A stretch of DNA of 64,000 nucleotides from Eutreptiella sp. 'Long Island Sound 2002'. Its lineage: Eukaryota > Euglenozoa > Euglenophyceae > Eutreptiales > Eutreptiaceae. Each line of letters starts with the position of its first letter. Within the stretch, counting starts at the first letter, position 1. The notes under the pieces are model-generated. The model did not search any database. It was not told the origin of the DNA and saw only the letters and a program-made list of their open reading frames with translations. Location of the stretch: contig OZ038402.1 in the NCBI GenBank assembly GCA_964036045.1, positions 8,572,971 through 8,636,970 of the forward strand, read 5' to 3'. The translations under genes and the position numbers were made by a program. Below are positions 40,601 through 52,103 of the stretch, piece after piece.

Positions 40601-43600
40601 GTCCAGTAATCTGAGTTCGAGCAGGACGACGACGACGAGGACGACGCGTAGAAGCTGGGCCAGCGCACGCTGTTCCATAATGGTGAGTTCCTTGCTTGAA
40701 TTCAATGAAAAGTTGGAGAAACTTTGAAGAGTTGAAGGTATCCTTCCAAATACCTCCAAAAACCCTTGAAATTACTTTGAATCTGGGAGAGCGCAGTTCC
40801 AAGCGCGCTGCAGCGACGACGACGACGACGAAGACCACGAAAAGCGACGCTCTGGACTTCCTGGAGCCTCCTACAAGTTCGAAAAGTTGATTTTCTTGAA
40901 GATATTTAAGTTTCATTAAGGACTACTTTGATTTACTCAAGAATACCTTGAAAAGTGGTCAAAACAAGTCAAAAATCGGGGACATCTTGGACCTACGCGC
41001 TGCTGGGCGACGTGAACGAGCGCTGGAGGACTTCGACAACGCGCTTTCAAGGCGCTGCAGACTGCTGCAGCCTTCTGATTTGCAGTTTTGAAGTGTAGCA
41101 TAGCATACCTTTGATGTTTGTGTTGTTGCATTTCATTGCCTCATTGCACACGGCCCTCGGTTGCCCTGTGTCGTCTATTCACGCGCTTTGACGCGCTTTT
41201 CTAGATGCAGGCGTGTCGCCAGTAGCTTGATTGTCGATTTCCCACCCTCCCTTCCCCTTCAGAGCTATGATTTCATTGAAGTTTTTCACTAACTTTTGAT
41301 GTTCCAAAAGGCCAAAAATGTCGTAAATGGCCTAAACTATTTTACGCATAACTTGGCGCAGGCGGCTCAAAACGCGTCAAGTAAAGCGCTAACGTAAACT
41401 AGAGAGCCCTGGCTCCCAAAAGACGTTTTCATCTTATTTTAACTCGACAAGGGCTATTTTCTGTGATTTTTTCAAGATGACCCATGAATCACTTTTTGCC
41501 CAACCCTCTAAAGCACCCCAAAATGACTTTTGGTGTTTTACGCATATCTTCGCGCCACTGCGCTGAAAAATTTTGAACTAAGCATATATGGAAAGTAGAC
41601 AGTAAAACGCTTCTATTTCATACTTCGCTTTCCTGAGATCAATTTTTCTACCATTTTCCACATCGCCAACAACTTCACCCATGAACCACCCCATGAAAAC
41701 CCCTCAAAAGTGCCTTTTGTGCTTCTTTCATATCTCCCAGAGAAAAAAGGTTTGAGGTTCGATATTATTTTTCCAAACAACACTGAAGTATGTGCTTTCT
41801 AACCCTGAGTCGTTTTTATTTTCGAAAAATAAGAATGGCTATGGTAAAATTGCAACAACTTACCACACAAACCACTTGGTGAAAAATCATGAAAAATGCT
41901 TTTGGAGGTTGAATCATTTCTCTGAGACCCTGGTGAGTTCCAACCTGAGCAAAGGTGTTTTACGAACACTGGAGCATGAAGTTTACGACACATGTTTACT
42001 TTGAATTTCTGTGGTCAAGAATGGATTTTTTCCATGGTGGTCAACTTAGTGCGTGAAAGCATGTTTTCAAATTTTGTGTTCCTGATGCCGCAAGAAGAAG
42101 ACTTTTCTCAGGGCCTATGGTGAGTTGCCGAGTCATCAACCGTGTTCTTGAAAGGTAATAGAGTCTACATTGCAGATATCTAATCGTTGGATTTTATTGA
42201 AAATGGAATGACAGTGAAACAGTTCGGTTTCCTTATGCATTTTTTGATGGTTTTTCAGCATGTGTTACATGTGTCTCCCCCCGACTTCTACTTCTCTGAA
42301 CCTACGATGAGTTGGGGCAACATCAGATATGTTTCGAAAACCTGAGGACATGCCCTACAAAGTGCACATATTCTTCTTCTCACACCTCACCAACATTGTA
42401 CAGAAAAATGGTGCGAACATTGGGCATTTTCAGGAAACAACAGGTTTTCACGTCATTCTTTTGCACAACCATTCGCGAGTCTTTGGCCTTCTAACCTTGA
42501 ATCATTGGATGATATTGCAGTTTGTGATTGTTGGCATCAGTTTTGAGTCGGTCTAACTAGGCTTAGCCTAGGTAGAGAGGTAGATACCTTAGAATTACTT
42601 TAGACACACAGTAAATAGTGAAACATTTTGTTGTCTTTTTCGGCCACAAAACAAGCTTGGCCACAACCATTAACAGACCGTTTGCATCCGCCACATTCAC
42701 CGTCTAAGCCTTTCCCTTCGACTCCCCAGGCTGAGTGGCTCAGTTCGGCTGGCCCATTGTCCAGGGGACAAAGAAGGCGTGGGGCTTGTTGCCACCAGGG
42801 AGTAGGGAGGCGATTGATGGCTGTGAGCGGAAGGCGGAAAGAGAAGACTCAATGCAGGAGCACCCAAGTGAAACGTTAAACGACCGCATTCGACCAAACC
42901 TTTGGCATTGACCTCTCTCGGGGTCTTTGTGACCATTTTCCAATGAGAGACGTTGATGTTGGTATATGGCCGCGGAAGAAGCTTGCAACACTTACTTACT
43001 TTTACTTACTTATTCTAGCTAGCTAGCTAACTAGCTAGTATAGGGGATACATTGACATTTTTCTGGTATCATAATCCTAATGCTAACGGTTGAGTTCACC
43101 TCAACTTAATGTCTCTGGTCCTCCCCCTGTAGGGCAGGGTGGTGAGGAGAAGTGCCGCAAGGCGCTGGTACTGTAATAGAGGTAACCATTCCAGTAGGTG
43201 CAGGCCGGAATGTTAGTGTGCGATACCATTTCACCTCTTTTCATCCCTTTACCTTTGACCTGAAGTGAGTGCTGGGCACTGGTTACGGCCTACGGTTGCC
43301 CTAACCAACCCACTGCTGGCCTACGCATGCACACGGCCTACGGTTGCCCTGTGTTGCATTGGCTTCCCACGTAGACGCACGGCCCACGGTTGCTCTGTGT
43401 CGCATTGGGATGTGCTGAGCTTGTACGGCCTACGGTTGCCCTGTGAGCCTCAGTCTTGGTATTTTTGGCAAGCTGTGTGCTTTACATCATCCATTGTTTC
43501 ATTTGAGCACAATTGCATTTGAGCCAGGAAGTGATTTGTCCTCATTTCACTGTACCAATGCACCTCATCCTTCACTGCATGGCCGCCAAGGCAAGCGTTT

Positions 43601-46219
43601 GACTAGTGACGTATTCTACTCTCCATTCGGATTGCATTTCATTCATTCCGTTGATAGGTCACTCATTCTTTGCATTCCACTTTGCAAATCTTACATTTCA
43701 TACTTATTGCATTACTTCCTTATTGCAAGGGTTTCCCCATAACGCTCAACATGCAATATGGTCCGTAATTGATCTGCCCTACATAGTTCTATGAGCACCT
43801 TTGCTCAATAGACCCCGAGTTTTGGTTCGCCGACGAACAATCAATTCGTATCCCCTCAACTTTTGTTGCTTAACTGCAAGTTGTGTGGAATGAATCTCTT
43901 TTTCCAACCCTCGCGATCATTGACCTAGGTCATTTGGTCTAAAGAGCTAGTTTATCCTCAAATTTGCTACCGAACCACTGCGGGTACGTTCCGCTTCGTT
44001 AACTTTCGCTCGATCGCCTGGTACAGCCTCAATTACCGGGTTTGAGAGTGCTCAATTGAGTGTCCGCAGTCTACAACATTACAGTCTCCATCACATTCTC
44101 TGTCACCCCCAACCAAACCATCCGACACATGGCAGACCCAATTGGATTCTTTTTTCACACATTCCCTCCCTCATCACACTACACATACAACACACACACA
44201 AACACCTACCATGAGTCATTTGATTATTCCATTTATTTGTTTGGATATCACACTCTGAGGAATTGCTGTAGTACCACTTCCATCCAGTTTTTGTCTACGA
44301 GCCAACATGTAGGTCACTTCCCTCGTGTAGATAGTCAGTGTCCGCTTATAGCCGACATTCGTCTCACCTCGCCACATCTTTGTTGTGTAACACAAGTGAA
44401 CAGGTTTACGTTTGGTCACTAAGCCTGTGACTTGGCTAATGCATTCCGCGGTGTGTTAGTGAAGAGTCCTACGCCGGTAGCCACCGAGACCAAGCGGTGC
44501 ACTACGGTAGGCTCATTGAAAAGGATTATCGAAAGGTGGTGAATGCCTACAGTGTATAGGATTCTACCCTCGCGCGGGTAGATAGCTACTTTCCATGCAG
44601 TTGGATAGACCCCTTCTCTTGCGGTAGAGATAGATGACGGAGTTAAGCTCCATGAGGATAGCCTGAATCCTGGAATTCAGTTGAGCGGAAAGCATTCATC
44701 ATGTAGGAAGACAGGCCCCCGCACGGATGGCTTTGTACAACCATCTGCTGGGCAAGGGGCTCGCCATTGATTGGTCTTCCGGTAAGGTACAGAACACACT
44801 TTGACTACAATACGCATTTTTCGGAGATTTACTACTTCTACTTGTCTCAGACAAGAGATCATTCATTCCGCTTATATGAGGTAGTAGCGACCCTCCAATC
44901 TCGCTTATTGGGGCAGTGGCGACCCTCCAGTCGGGTAGGATGTAGGCTTGCTTTCGAGCTAAGCGGTCCATCCAGGAAAGAGCCGACCTTTCCAACGCCA
45001 TGACTACTTACCTACTTCGTTTTAGAACAACCCCAGGGGAGCAACCCACCCCTACCCGTAAACCCATCCCCTACATTCACATACAATTCATTAGTTTTGT
45101 CATCTTTAGCACTTACCACAACCCATAAATCTTCTTTCTGAATTTACATGATCAACACACTTCTACATTTTCGCCTTTCGTGCAAATTATTTGCATTGGT
45201 GACTTAAGTCATTTAGGACATTTCTACACAATTCAGTATTCCCGCTAGCTTCATATCTTATTAGATTACTGTGTGCTATGCCCTGGAATGCCATGGTGCA
45301 TATGTTGCATAGGTTGGAGTGCAAAGCATATTGCCGTGACGGAATTTTGATTCTTTTGGACATGATTTCTAGGCATGATAGGTGACTGATGTTTCAGCTT
45401 TGTTTAGTGATAGCTAGAAGGTATGAGTAAAAGGTCAGTAATGAAGAACTATATCTTTCAACGCCTTTTTGGTTGAAGTGTTAGTATAAATCCCCATACC
45501 CCCATACGGATCAATCCTTGAATGACCCAAGGATAAGAAAGAGCAGATCCGGGTCAGATGAGTTGTGTCTCATCGTGACTGCCACCCCCCACCCTTTTCA
45601 AATCCGTCCCGCTAAACTAATCAAGAGTTACTCATTACTGATGCTGCCTCGCTTTCTCTGTCCATGTAATGCAGGCCAAGAAACCCATTGCAGGTACCAG
45701 AATGCATCCAGCCGGAGCATTCGGGGTTGGTGCCAAGCGCCCATCGAGTAAGGTGGTATATCCTCTCTATGGATGACGCACACCATGTCATGTCAATAGA
45801 CAGCTTGGGCAGAGCTTGAATTTCCGGTTTAACCCCACATGTTGCGCTTCATGCTCAATTGTTATTGATTTTCCGTATAGCTCATTGTAATCTAGACATC
45901 TACATCCACGTGTATTACTCTTAGCCTCAAATTTTGCCTGAAGATTTAGGTTGTCGTTGTTCATACTTTGTATGCTAGCTTTTTGCTTAGTGTTTTTCAT
46001 GTTTCATTTTGAGCCCTACTTTACGTACTTAAGACTCAGGAACTTTACCCTCTTAGGTGAAGATATGTCTTTACCTCTAGGAAGGGGGTAGTAAGACACT
46101 ACAGTAAACACTCAGAACATTCAATATGAGCGTTCCTTATGCCCATACCCCTCCTTATGTTAGATTATCAGCTTGTCATGAACATTCTTAGTGAATGTGC
46201 ATGAAGCTTAGGAAGGGGG
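40601..46219 (+). other. El-3 internal region, non-coding
   Basis: No domain-bearing frame was found. The first bases (GTCCAGTAATCTGAGTTCG) look like the complement of a tRNA T-arm and acceptor but lack the usual leading TGG, so the primer is uncertain. GACGAC trinucleotide runs occur near 40627 and 40815. A GGCCTACGGTTGCCCT motif repeats around 43285, 43335, 43380 and 43425, and a related copy lies near 41150. Confidence 0.6.
46210..46219 (+). other. Polypurine tract of El-3
   Basis: AGGAAGGGGG stands directly before the LTR start TGCAATAAG, the expected plus-strand primer position. Confidence 0.7.
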
Positions 46220-46888
46220 TGCAATAAGTTGGGGCATTTGGGCCTCTCAGAAGCTTTCTGGACGAACTCTACACGACCTCATAGAGCTTCAAGATCCTAA
46301 GATACTAGGATATTTACTCATATCTGGCTCATAATTCAAGCCTATAGCTTATTGCTACAGTCTATTGCTCTTAGGTACACCACAAAGAGCAGAGATCTAG
46401 ATTACATTAGTAGCCATACATGAATAATCACATTCCATATGCTTATAATGTGATTTAATCATGTTTTATGCCATTTTAGAAGGTTCTAATGTATTAGAAG
46501 CTATTTTGAAGCTATTTAGAAGCTTCAGAAGGCCTGTCGCGATTGTCGGCGCCTGCTGTCGCCGACGGCAATTTACGTGATATTGACAAGGCCTGTGACA
46601 AGATAGACTACTCAGAAAGTTGTTAAAATATAGGTTTTATTGCCTTTTTAATGAGATTTTAATGCTACATTAATTTTCCTGTTATTTAGGCATGTGAACC
46701 CGTATTACTGGACCAGCCAGTTGGTCCAGCTTGATATTCGTCAAGATCTTCGTCTTCTTGCTGTTGCCTGTGTCCTGTACTTGCCAACAAGATCAATTGT
46801 AATGGAGAACATTGGAAACAATTTGATTTTTAAGTGCAAGACAAGGAAAATGGGTTTTCTATATGCACCCAAGCACAAGCATATGACA
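46220..46888 (+). mobile_element. 3' LTR of El-3 (669 bp)
   Basis: It is nearly identical to 39932-40600 and is followed by the TSD CTGAT (46889-46893). Confidence 0.92.
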
Positions 46889-47280
46889 CTGATATCTCCG
46901 AACCCAACTGACCCTCTTCAGACCCATATCCAGCCTCTTGGAGCGACATATGCGAAGCACTTGTAAGTCCTTTGAACTCCATGGTGAGATATGAAGAGTA
47001 CGAAAACCCGGTCTACAAAAATGGAGCAGACATAGAATCTCAATGCGCATTCATCGCAATTAATGACCCGACGTGAAATCATTCGAAATAATTTAAATAA
47101 ATCCGATTGGGAAATCACGAAAGACAAATGCGACTCGACGCGCGCTCACAGGCGACATCTGGCGGCGAACGGAAAACATGAAACTGAGCGGAAAATTTAC
47201 TGCACTAATGTACATCTGAGAATCATTGGAATTCTGATCACATCAGTGTATAATTGAGTGCTGTCACTGCCGCCGTTACA
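46889..47280 (-). mobile_element. 5' LTR of El-1, outer part
   Basis: From 46894 it continues the LTR begun at 39839, after the El-3 TSD. The 387 bp plus the 93-bp inner part sum to 480 bp, the same as the 3' LTR. It ends with GTTACA beside the TSD ATAGC (47281-47285). Confidence 0.92.
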
Positions 47281-49135
47281 ATAGCCAGACCACTTTGTAT
47301 AGAATCTCCAACCACATTTGTAGGTGTGGCGGAGGATTCTTTCAACAAAGTAGTAGTCTTGCTTTTTCATCTCTGATTCAGTAAACGTAATGGGTTTACT
47401 AGCGCTTATTCTTTTGGGTCTAGCCTCTACGGCCGTAGGTGTAGGTACAGTAGGTCTAGAGAGAGAGATGTCCCTTTCGGGCATCTGTAGTGAACCGTCA
47501 TCCTCCATAGGCGGCAGTTCTTCATCCTCATCCATAGGATCCGCGGCCAAATCTTCGGCTGCAGCTTCCAGGCTTTCTTGTAGATCTTCTTCCCAGTCGT
47601 AGAGGTCGTCCAGCACGTCATAGTGCTTAAGCTGTGGGTAACCCACTTCAACGAGACCTCCGTACTTAGGATGAGTTTTGATCCACACGGATCCTTCAGC
47701 TACATCCGTGACCAGAAATGGTCCGAAGTAAGGGCTGTCCAGCGTGTTACGCGGCCATGCCTTGAATCTTGTATGATGTACCAGAACCGACTCACCAATT
47801 TGGTAGATAGCTTCTTTTCTTTTGCGGTTCTTGGTACGATTCTCCTTACTTCTTTTCTTTTCCAGTAGTGATCGGCATAGATCGGCGATCCGTTTTTGCT
47901 CGGTGAGCCATTCATCAACTTTAGGATTTCCTTCGCTCGCGCAGGGGAATTCGAAGTTGAAACCTGGCCTCCCTAGGAACAGTTCCGTAGGGGTGAAACC
48001 AGTCCTGCTACTCACTTGATTATTCATCAAGTAGATAGCATATGGGACTAGTTTTAGCCAGTTTCGGCTCTTCTCGTTCAGCATCAGAATCCTCATGACT
48101 GTTTTGAAACAGCCGATTTGGCGTTCGCATAGAGGATTCTTTGTTCGTAGGTAAGGAGTTCCGAACTGGACTTCCGTACCCATGGCTCTCATGACGCTTC
48201 GGTACCAACCAGTAGGGCTGATAAACCGGATGTCTTGATCGCTATGGATAATCTTGGGTAATCCGTAGACTTGTACCCATCCTTCGAAAATCTCTTTCAA
48301 TACTCCTTCACCATCCACCTTCTTAGTAAGGGGAAACACTCGGCCGTAGCGACTGAGTCCATCCGTCACTAGGAGGGCGAAGTCATGGCCAGCGAATTTA
48401 GGTAACTCCATAAAATCCACGTAGAGGATGGAATTCATTTGGTTCGGAATCGGGAGATTCCTTACCTCACCACGATCCGCTGCAGTGTTAGCTTTAGCCT
48501 TAGTGCAGGGACACTCAGCGATGATCTTAGATAAAATCTTCTTGAGAGATGCATCGCTACTCTTAGCGAAGAAATACTTCTGGAAGAACCAAAGAGTTCT
48601 CTCCACCCCAGGGTGACCATCCGTTTTGTGTGCCCATTCCAACATAGTTTCTTCGTAGTCTTTGGGGACACAAATGACGTCTTCCCTGTATAGGTGAGTT
48701 GACGTGCGGGACCATTGTACTCCATCCAGGATCTTTGAGCTCCCAATCGTCAACTGGTCCAAGATGTCCGAGTAATCGGCCGTCAGGTCTTTCATACTCC
48801 AGGACATGAGTTTTTCTTTCCTCGTAAAGAGATTGAGATGTTGATCCATCTTGGCGAAAGCTTCCTGGGCCATCATCTCGGTGTCTGCCCCTACCAGGGA
48901 ATCAAAACAATTCCGTGATAGAGAATCACAGAGTTCGTTTTGAATTCCCCGGATGTGGAATGTAGCGAGTCGTAGTTGGCTCCGGTAGACCCACCACCGT
49001 CGTAGACGTTTTCCATCCGGCGGTGGTCTTTCCATAAAGTACTTCACGGAATCCTGATCACATAGCCACGTGATGGGATTGGTACCCAGGACCCTGTGTT
49101 GACTAGCCAAAACTAGAACTCCAGCTAAGAGCTCC
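47281..49135 (-). pseudogene. El-4 pol middle part: RNase H end, integrase, first half of chromodomain
   Basis: On the minus strand the fragment starts inside RNase H (LASQHRVLGTNPITWLCDQ), interrupted at 49131-49135 by El-5. Integrase follows, with an HHCC-type region (HKTDGHPG ... ECPCTK) and acidic residues in YVDFMEL, HSDQDIRF and NPLCERQ. Then come a GPF-type segment (SPYFGPFLVTDV), an acidic linker and the first half of a chromodomain (YYFVERILRH, FYTKWSGY), cut by El-1 at 47281. No stop or shift is seen within the fragment. The sequence is close to El-5, so El-5 landed in a relative. Function is lost through the insertions. Confidence 0.9.
49131..49135. other. Target-site duplication of El-5, left copy (GCTCC)
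   Basis: GCTCC at 49131-49135 recurs at 60114-60118. The El-4 RNase H frame would be continuous with only one copy present. Confidence 0.9.
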
Positions 49136-49847
49136 AGTAAGAAAAAGTCACTGCCATGTCTTTCTTGGAGGGCTTGATCCAGGCTAAGCCCCCCTTAAAA
49201 CCCTTTGTTGATGCTGAGACTAACTTAAGTGTTTTTATCTCTCTTTTGTTGCCTAAAGTACACTTTCTCAAAGTAACTAGGGTTGTGACCCTAGCCCCCC
49301 CATGAAGTTCACCCCTACCACTCAACTGAGCGGAGGTACCTTCCTTCATGGAGGACATACCAAAAAAAATCAGGCATTTGATGCTTGTGGGCCTTGGAGG
49401 TTAAGCCTAAGTGGTCTCCCACCCCAAGACCCCTATACTCAATTGATTCTACCACTTATTGTGGTCCTACTTTGTAACTGTTTCTGAATTCAGTTGCTTG
49501 GCCAAGTCATTTTCTGTGTGGTCCTGACATCTATGCCCCTCAGTCCTAACCAGCACCAAGTCACCCAAAAGAGTGCACATGAAGTGCCTATTGCAACCTC
49601 TGAGGCTAGAGTCTGACAAATTTTCATATAAAAACTTTTGTATTATCCATTTGTGATTGAATCTATGTGCATATACCTGCTTTGTCTATCTGCAGCCCTT
49701 CTGTGTTACACTGGATTCCAAAACCAATCATTGCTTCGATCCATATTCAGTCCTTGCTCTACTTGCTGCTTTGGTTTGGGGTTTTCAACTACAAAACCTG
49801 CAGGAATACATCAAAAGACCTAGGGCATAATTCAAGGACATCTTTCC
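49136..49847 (+). mobile_element. 5' LTR of El-5 (712 bp)
   Basis: It starts AGTAAGAAAAAG and ends CTTTC(C/T). It has 25 bp near 49425-49450 that the 3' LTR lacks. The ends are shared with the 3' LTR and with the El-7 LTR. Confidence 0.9.
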
Positions 49848-49857
49848 GGTAGCAGAG
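49847..49857 (+). other. Primer-binding site of El-5
   Basis: CGGTAGCAGAG lies at the LTR boundary; the 3' LTR suggests the first base was T, giving TGGTAGCAGAG. It complements the 3' end typical of initiator-Met tRNA. The gag ATG is about 80 bp downstream. Confidence 0.75.
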
Positions 49858-49928
49858 ACAGTCCCTTGTGACCTTTTGAACCGACCCTGAGAAGAAGTGC
49901 AGAACAAAAGCTCAACAACAAGTCCAAC

Positions 49929-51575
49929 ATGTCCACGCCAAGCGTCAGGACCTGGCCTATCCGAACTGTCCAAGTACAAATGGGCAGCGTGGTCCACCCA
50001 ATGAGTGAACCACCACACCGAGCACCACATCACCTCAGTGGCGCATCTGGGTCCCAAGGAGATCCAGAACGCAGAAGGGCGGAAGAGAATAAAGGCCTTA
50101 CCACCGAGGCCTTAGCAGCACACGGTGGAGACAGCTGCAGTCACCTCCACAGACGTGTGGCTGCTTCAGTATCAAGATCCAATTGTCCAGCTTCATCCTC
50201 AACTGCCATTGAAGGACCTGAGGAATATGAGAAGCTGAAGATGAAGATGGATGAGTACATCATGCATGAGGAGTACTATAAATCCATCCGTGCGGAAGAT
50301 GGAGAGGAGCCCTTGGCTGTACATGGATCCAGACCACGTACAGATCTAGGGTCCTACGCACACTCTGGTCCCCCGTCCACAGCATCCCTGCCAAGACGAC
50401 TACGACCTGAGTACCCAACCCCAAGGGCTCCCGAAGTGGGCCCAACACGAGTCGAAGAACATCATCCAAGGCCAACCGTCGGTGCCCTGGATCAAACGGC
50501 CGAGCTGTTGGCCAAATTCCTGTCTGGATCAGAAGATCCAGATGTGACGGCCTTATCAGAGGCCATTAAGGCTAAACTGGGTATTGCAGAACCCTTACCC
50601 AAGCCTGAGTTCCTCTCTCTCTCTCCAGGGCTGAGTACCCTGGTCGAAGATCTCAAGAGATCGAGGGTCTCAAGGCTGTTGCCTAAGGTTACCTGCCCCA
50701 GCCCCTTTCACCCCCGTGCCAGGACTGTGCCTATGGCGGATCTACAGGACGTGCCTGTCACAGAGAGTGAGAGAAGAGGGCTGTCAGCCCTGGCCCCCCT
50801 TGCCGGCGTGTCGCCTACAGGCCTAACTCCGGGGGGTGGGAAGACGGGCAGACCAATTGCCCAGGCGAACATCCAGCTGGAACTGCCGGAGTTCGACCCC
50901 AAAAATCTGCCTGAATGGGCAGAAGAATTTGCGGAGTTCCTTTTGTTGACTGGCCAATCCCATGTGGATGTGGCCACCAAATGTTCACTGCTAAAACGCT
51001 CTTGCAAAAAGAAATTTTTGCAAAAACAGGTCAAACGGATTGTGAAAACCTGTTCTACCTGGGCAGAGGTACTCCTGAGGTTAGAGAAAACATTTCCAGT
51101 CTATGAGACTGACCTCAGCGTACGCACACAGATCGAGGAGCTACCTATGCTCCCGGAGTTTCCATCCGCTGCGCGAATTTCTGAGTATGTGTGCGACTTG
51201 GAGTACTTATTTTCGAGGATGAATGTGGGCTCCTACGGAGCCACTGAGCCCCACCTGTGGCTCATGAGTAAGATCCCCCAGCGTACGTGGGATGATTGCC
51301 GCTCCACCTCTGAGAGGAAGAGCAGGACCCACTCGTATGATACACTGGTGGATCTCTTGATTGAGCTAGCTCTTGAGAGAGAGAACGACTCCCACATGGA
51401 GAAGTTCCTCAAGAAGCATTTGGGACGAGTTGGTACCCCTACCCCCGAACGTGGCGAAGGGAAGGGGCATAAAAATCCCACTAACACCAACCAGGGAGGC
51501 GGTAAAGGGAGGGGCAACCTACGTGCCATGAACGAGGTTCCAACTGATGCCGGCACACCCCCCCTGTTTTACTGA
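49929..51575 (+). CDS. El-5 Gag (matrix/capsid part)
   Basis: The ATG at 49929 is the first in this frame after the PBS, giving 548 residues to a TGA. The N-terminal 300 residues are polar and low in complexity. From about residue 312 (IQLELPEFDPKNLPEW) to about 500 lies a helical retrotransposon capsid-type domain, followed by a Gly/Lys/Asn-rich basic stretch. No zinc knuckle is present before the stop; it lies in the next segment, in the same frame. Gag would form particles and bind the El-5 RNA, and could be trans-acting for related copies. Confidence 0.85.
   Translation: MSTPSVRTWPIRTVQVQMGSVVHPMSEPPHRAPHHLSGASGSQGDPERRRAEENKGLTTEALAAHGGDSCSHLHRRVAASVSRSNCPASSSTAIEGPEEYEKLKMKMDEYIMHEEYYKSIRAEDGEEPLAVHGSRPRTDLGSYAHSGPPSTASLPRRLRPEYPTPRAPEVGPTRVEEHHPRPTVGALDQTAELLAKFLSGSEDPDVTALSEAIKAKLGIAEPLPKPEFLSLSPGLSTLVEDLKRSRVSRLLPKVTCPSPFHPRARTVPMADLQDVPVTESERRGLSALAPLAGVSPTGLTPGGGKTGRPIAQANIQLELPEFDPKNLPEWAEEFAEFLLLTGQSHVDVATKCSLLKRSCKKKFLQKQVKRIVKTCSTWAEVLLRLEKTFPVYETDLSVRTQIEELPMLPEFPSAARISEYVCDLEYLFSRMNVGSYGATEPHLWLMSKIPQRTWDDCRSTSERKSRTHSYDTLVDLLIELALERENDSHMEKFLKKHLGRVGTPTPERGEGKGHKNPTNTNQGGGKGRGNLRAMNEVPTDAGTPPLFY
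51573..51575 (+). other. In-frame UGA between capsid and nucleocapsid of El-5
   Basis: It is read TAC TGA CGA, with a C following. It lies at a domain border, between the capsid and the zinc-knuckle region, and the frame is otherwise open on both sides. Confidence 0.7.
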
Positions 51576-52103
51576 CGACCTGTCAATGACAAGGGGGGAC
51601 CTTGTCATGCCTCTGACTGCGATCTCCGCAGTGGCTGTATGCTGCAGATGAAACGTCAGCAGCATACTAAAGATGGGAAAACTGTGACCCATCAGGACCA
51701 CCTCAGGTGTACCATCACCTGTGGTTACTGTGGCAAACGTCGTCACTATGAGGACGAATGCCACATCAAGAAACGCGAGAGTGACAAACTCAAGCGTCAG
51801 GAGGCGGAGCGCCAGAAGACCCCGACGCCCGCCAGAAATCCCCCGAATGGGGATAAAGGTAAAGGAGGTGGCAAGGGGGGTGGCAAAACTGGACCCCCTA
51901 ACCCCCAGAGGCGCTCATCAGCGCCCGTTGCTACACCTACTCCTGCTGCCACACCCGCTCCTGCCGCAGGTGTCCCCCAGAAGATCCCCCAAGGGGATAA
52001 CGCTACCCCTGAGGGGAATAATTCTAAGAAGAGGCGCTTGGCCTGGATGGCCAAGTCCCTCATGGCTGCAGGAGTGGATGTGAAATTCCCTGATGAGGAA
52101 TAG
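51576..52103 (+). CDS. El-5 nucleocapsid segment with zinc knuckle
   Basis: This segment is in the gag frame, between the TGA at 51573 and the TAG at 52101. It has a classical CX2CX4HX4C knuckle (CGYCGKRRHYEDEC), preceded by further Cys residues (CHASDCDLRSGC), then a Lys/Arg-rich linker, a Gly/Lys stretch and a Pro/Ala-rich spacer. Zinc knuckles of this type bind the RNA genome during packaging. It has its own ATG at 51639, but that start would drop the first Cys cluster; readthrough from gag is the simpler route. Confidence 0.8.
   Translation, partial: RPVNDKGGPCHASDCDLRSGCMLQMKRQQHTKDGKTVTHQDHLRCTITCGYCGKRRHYEDECHIKKRESDKLKRQEAERQKTPTPARNPPNGDKGKGGGKGGGKTGPPNPQRRSSAPVATPTPAATPAPAAGVPQKIPQGDNATPEGNNSKKRRLAWMAKSLMAAGVDVKFPDEE
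52101..52103 (+). other. In-frame UAG between nucleocapsid and pol of El-5
   Basis: It is read GAA TAG GGG, again followed by G. Pol continues in the same frame. The placement is equivalent to the UAG of El-1 and El-2. Confidence 0.85.

Larger units (their letters stand above)
39932..46888. mobile_element. El-3: 7.0-kb non-coding LTR element (LARD-like)
   Basis: Two 669-bp direct repeats with canonical TG..CA ends, TSD CTGAT (39927-39931 and 46889-46893) and a PPT-like AGGAAGGGGG before the right LTR define a complete insertion. The internal 5.6 kb has no open frame above about 125 codons and no pol or gag signature on either strand. This fits a large retrotransposon derivative that depends on proteins from another element. 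The PPT placement makes plus its likely sense strand. The LTRs differ at only about five positions. Confidence 0.9.
12886..47280 (-). mobile_element. El-1: Ty3/gypsy chromodomain retrotransposon, split by El-2 and El-3
   Basis: The two LTRs are 480 bp each once the nested El-3 is removed, start TGTAAC, end GTTACA, and differ at only a few positions. A 5-bp TSD (ATAGC) flanks the pair. Internal order on the minus strand is PBS, gag, protease, methyltransferase-like domain, RT, RNase H, integrase, chromodomain, PPT. El-2 sits inside the PBS and El-3 inside the 5' LTR, so the copy is dead as an autonomous element. It is inserted in the chromodomain of El-4. Confidence 0.92.

Noticed and set aside
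43280-43440. Repeated GGCCTACGGTTGCCCT motifs as a CRISPR-like array
   Set aside because: Spacing is irregular, there are few copies with mismatches, and they lie within a eukaryotic LTR element; simple internal repeats.
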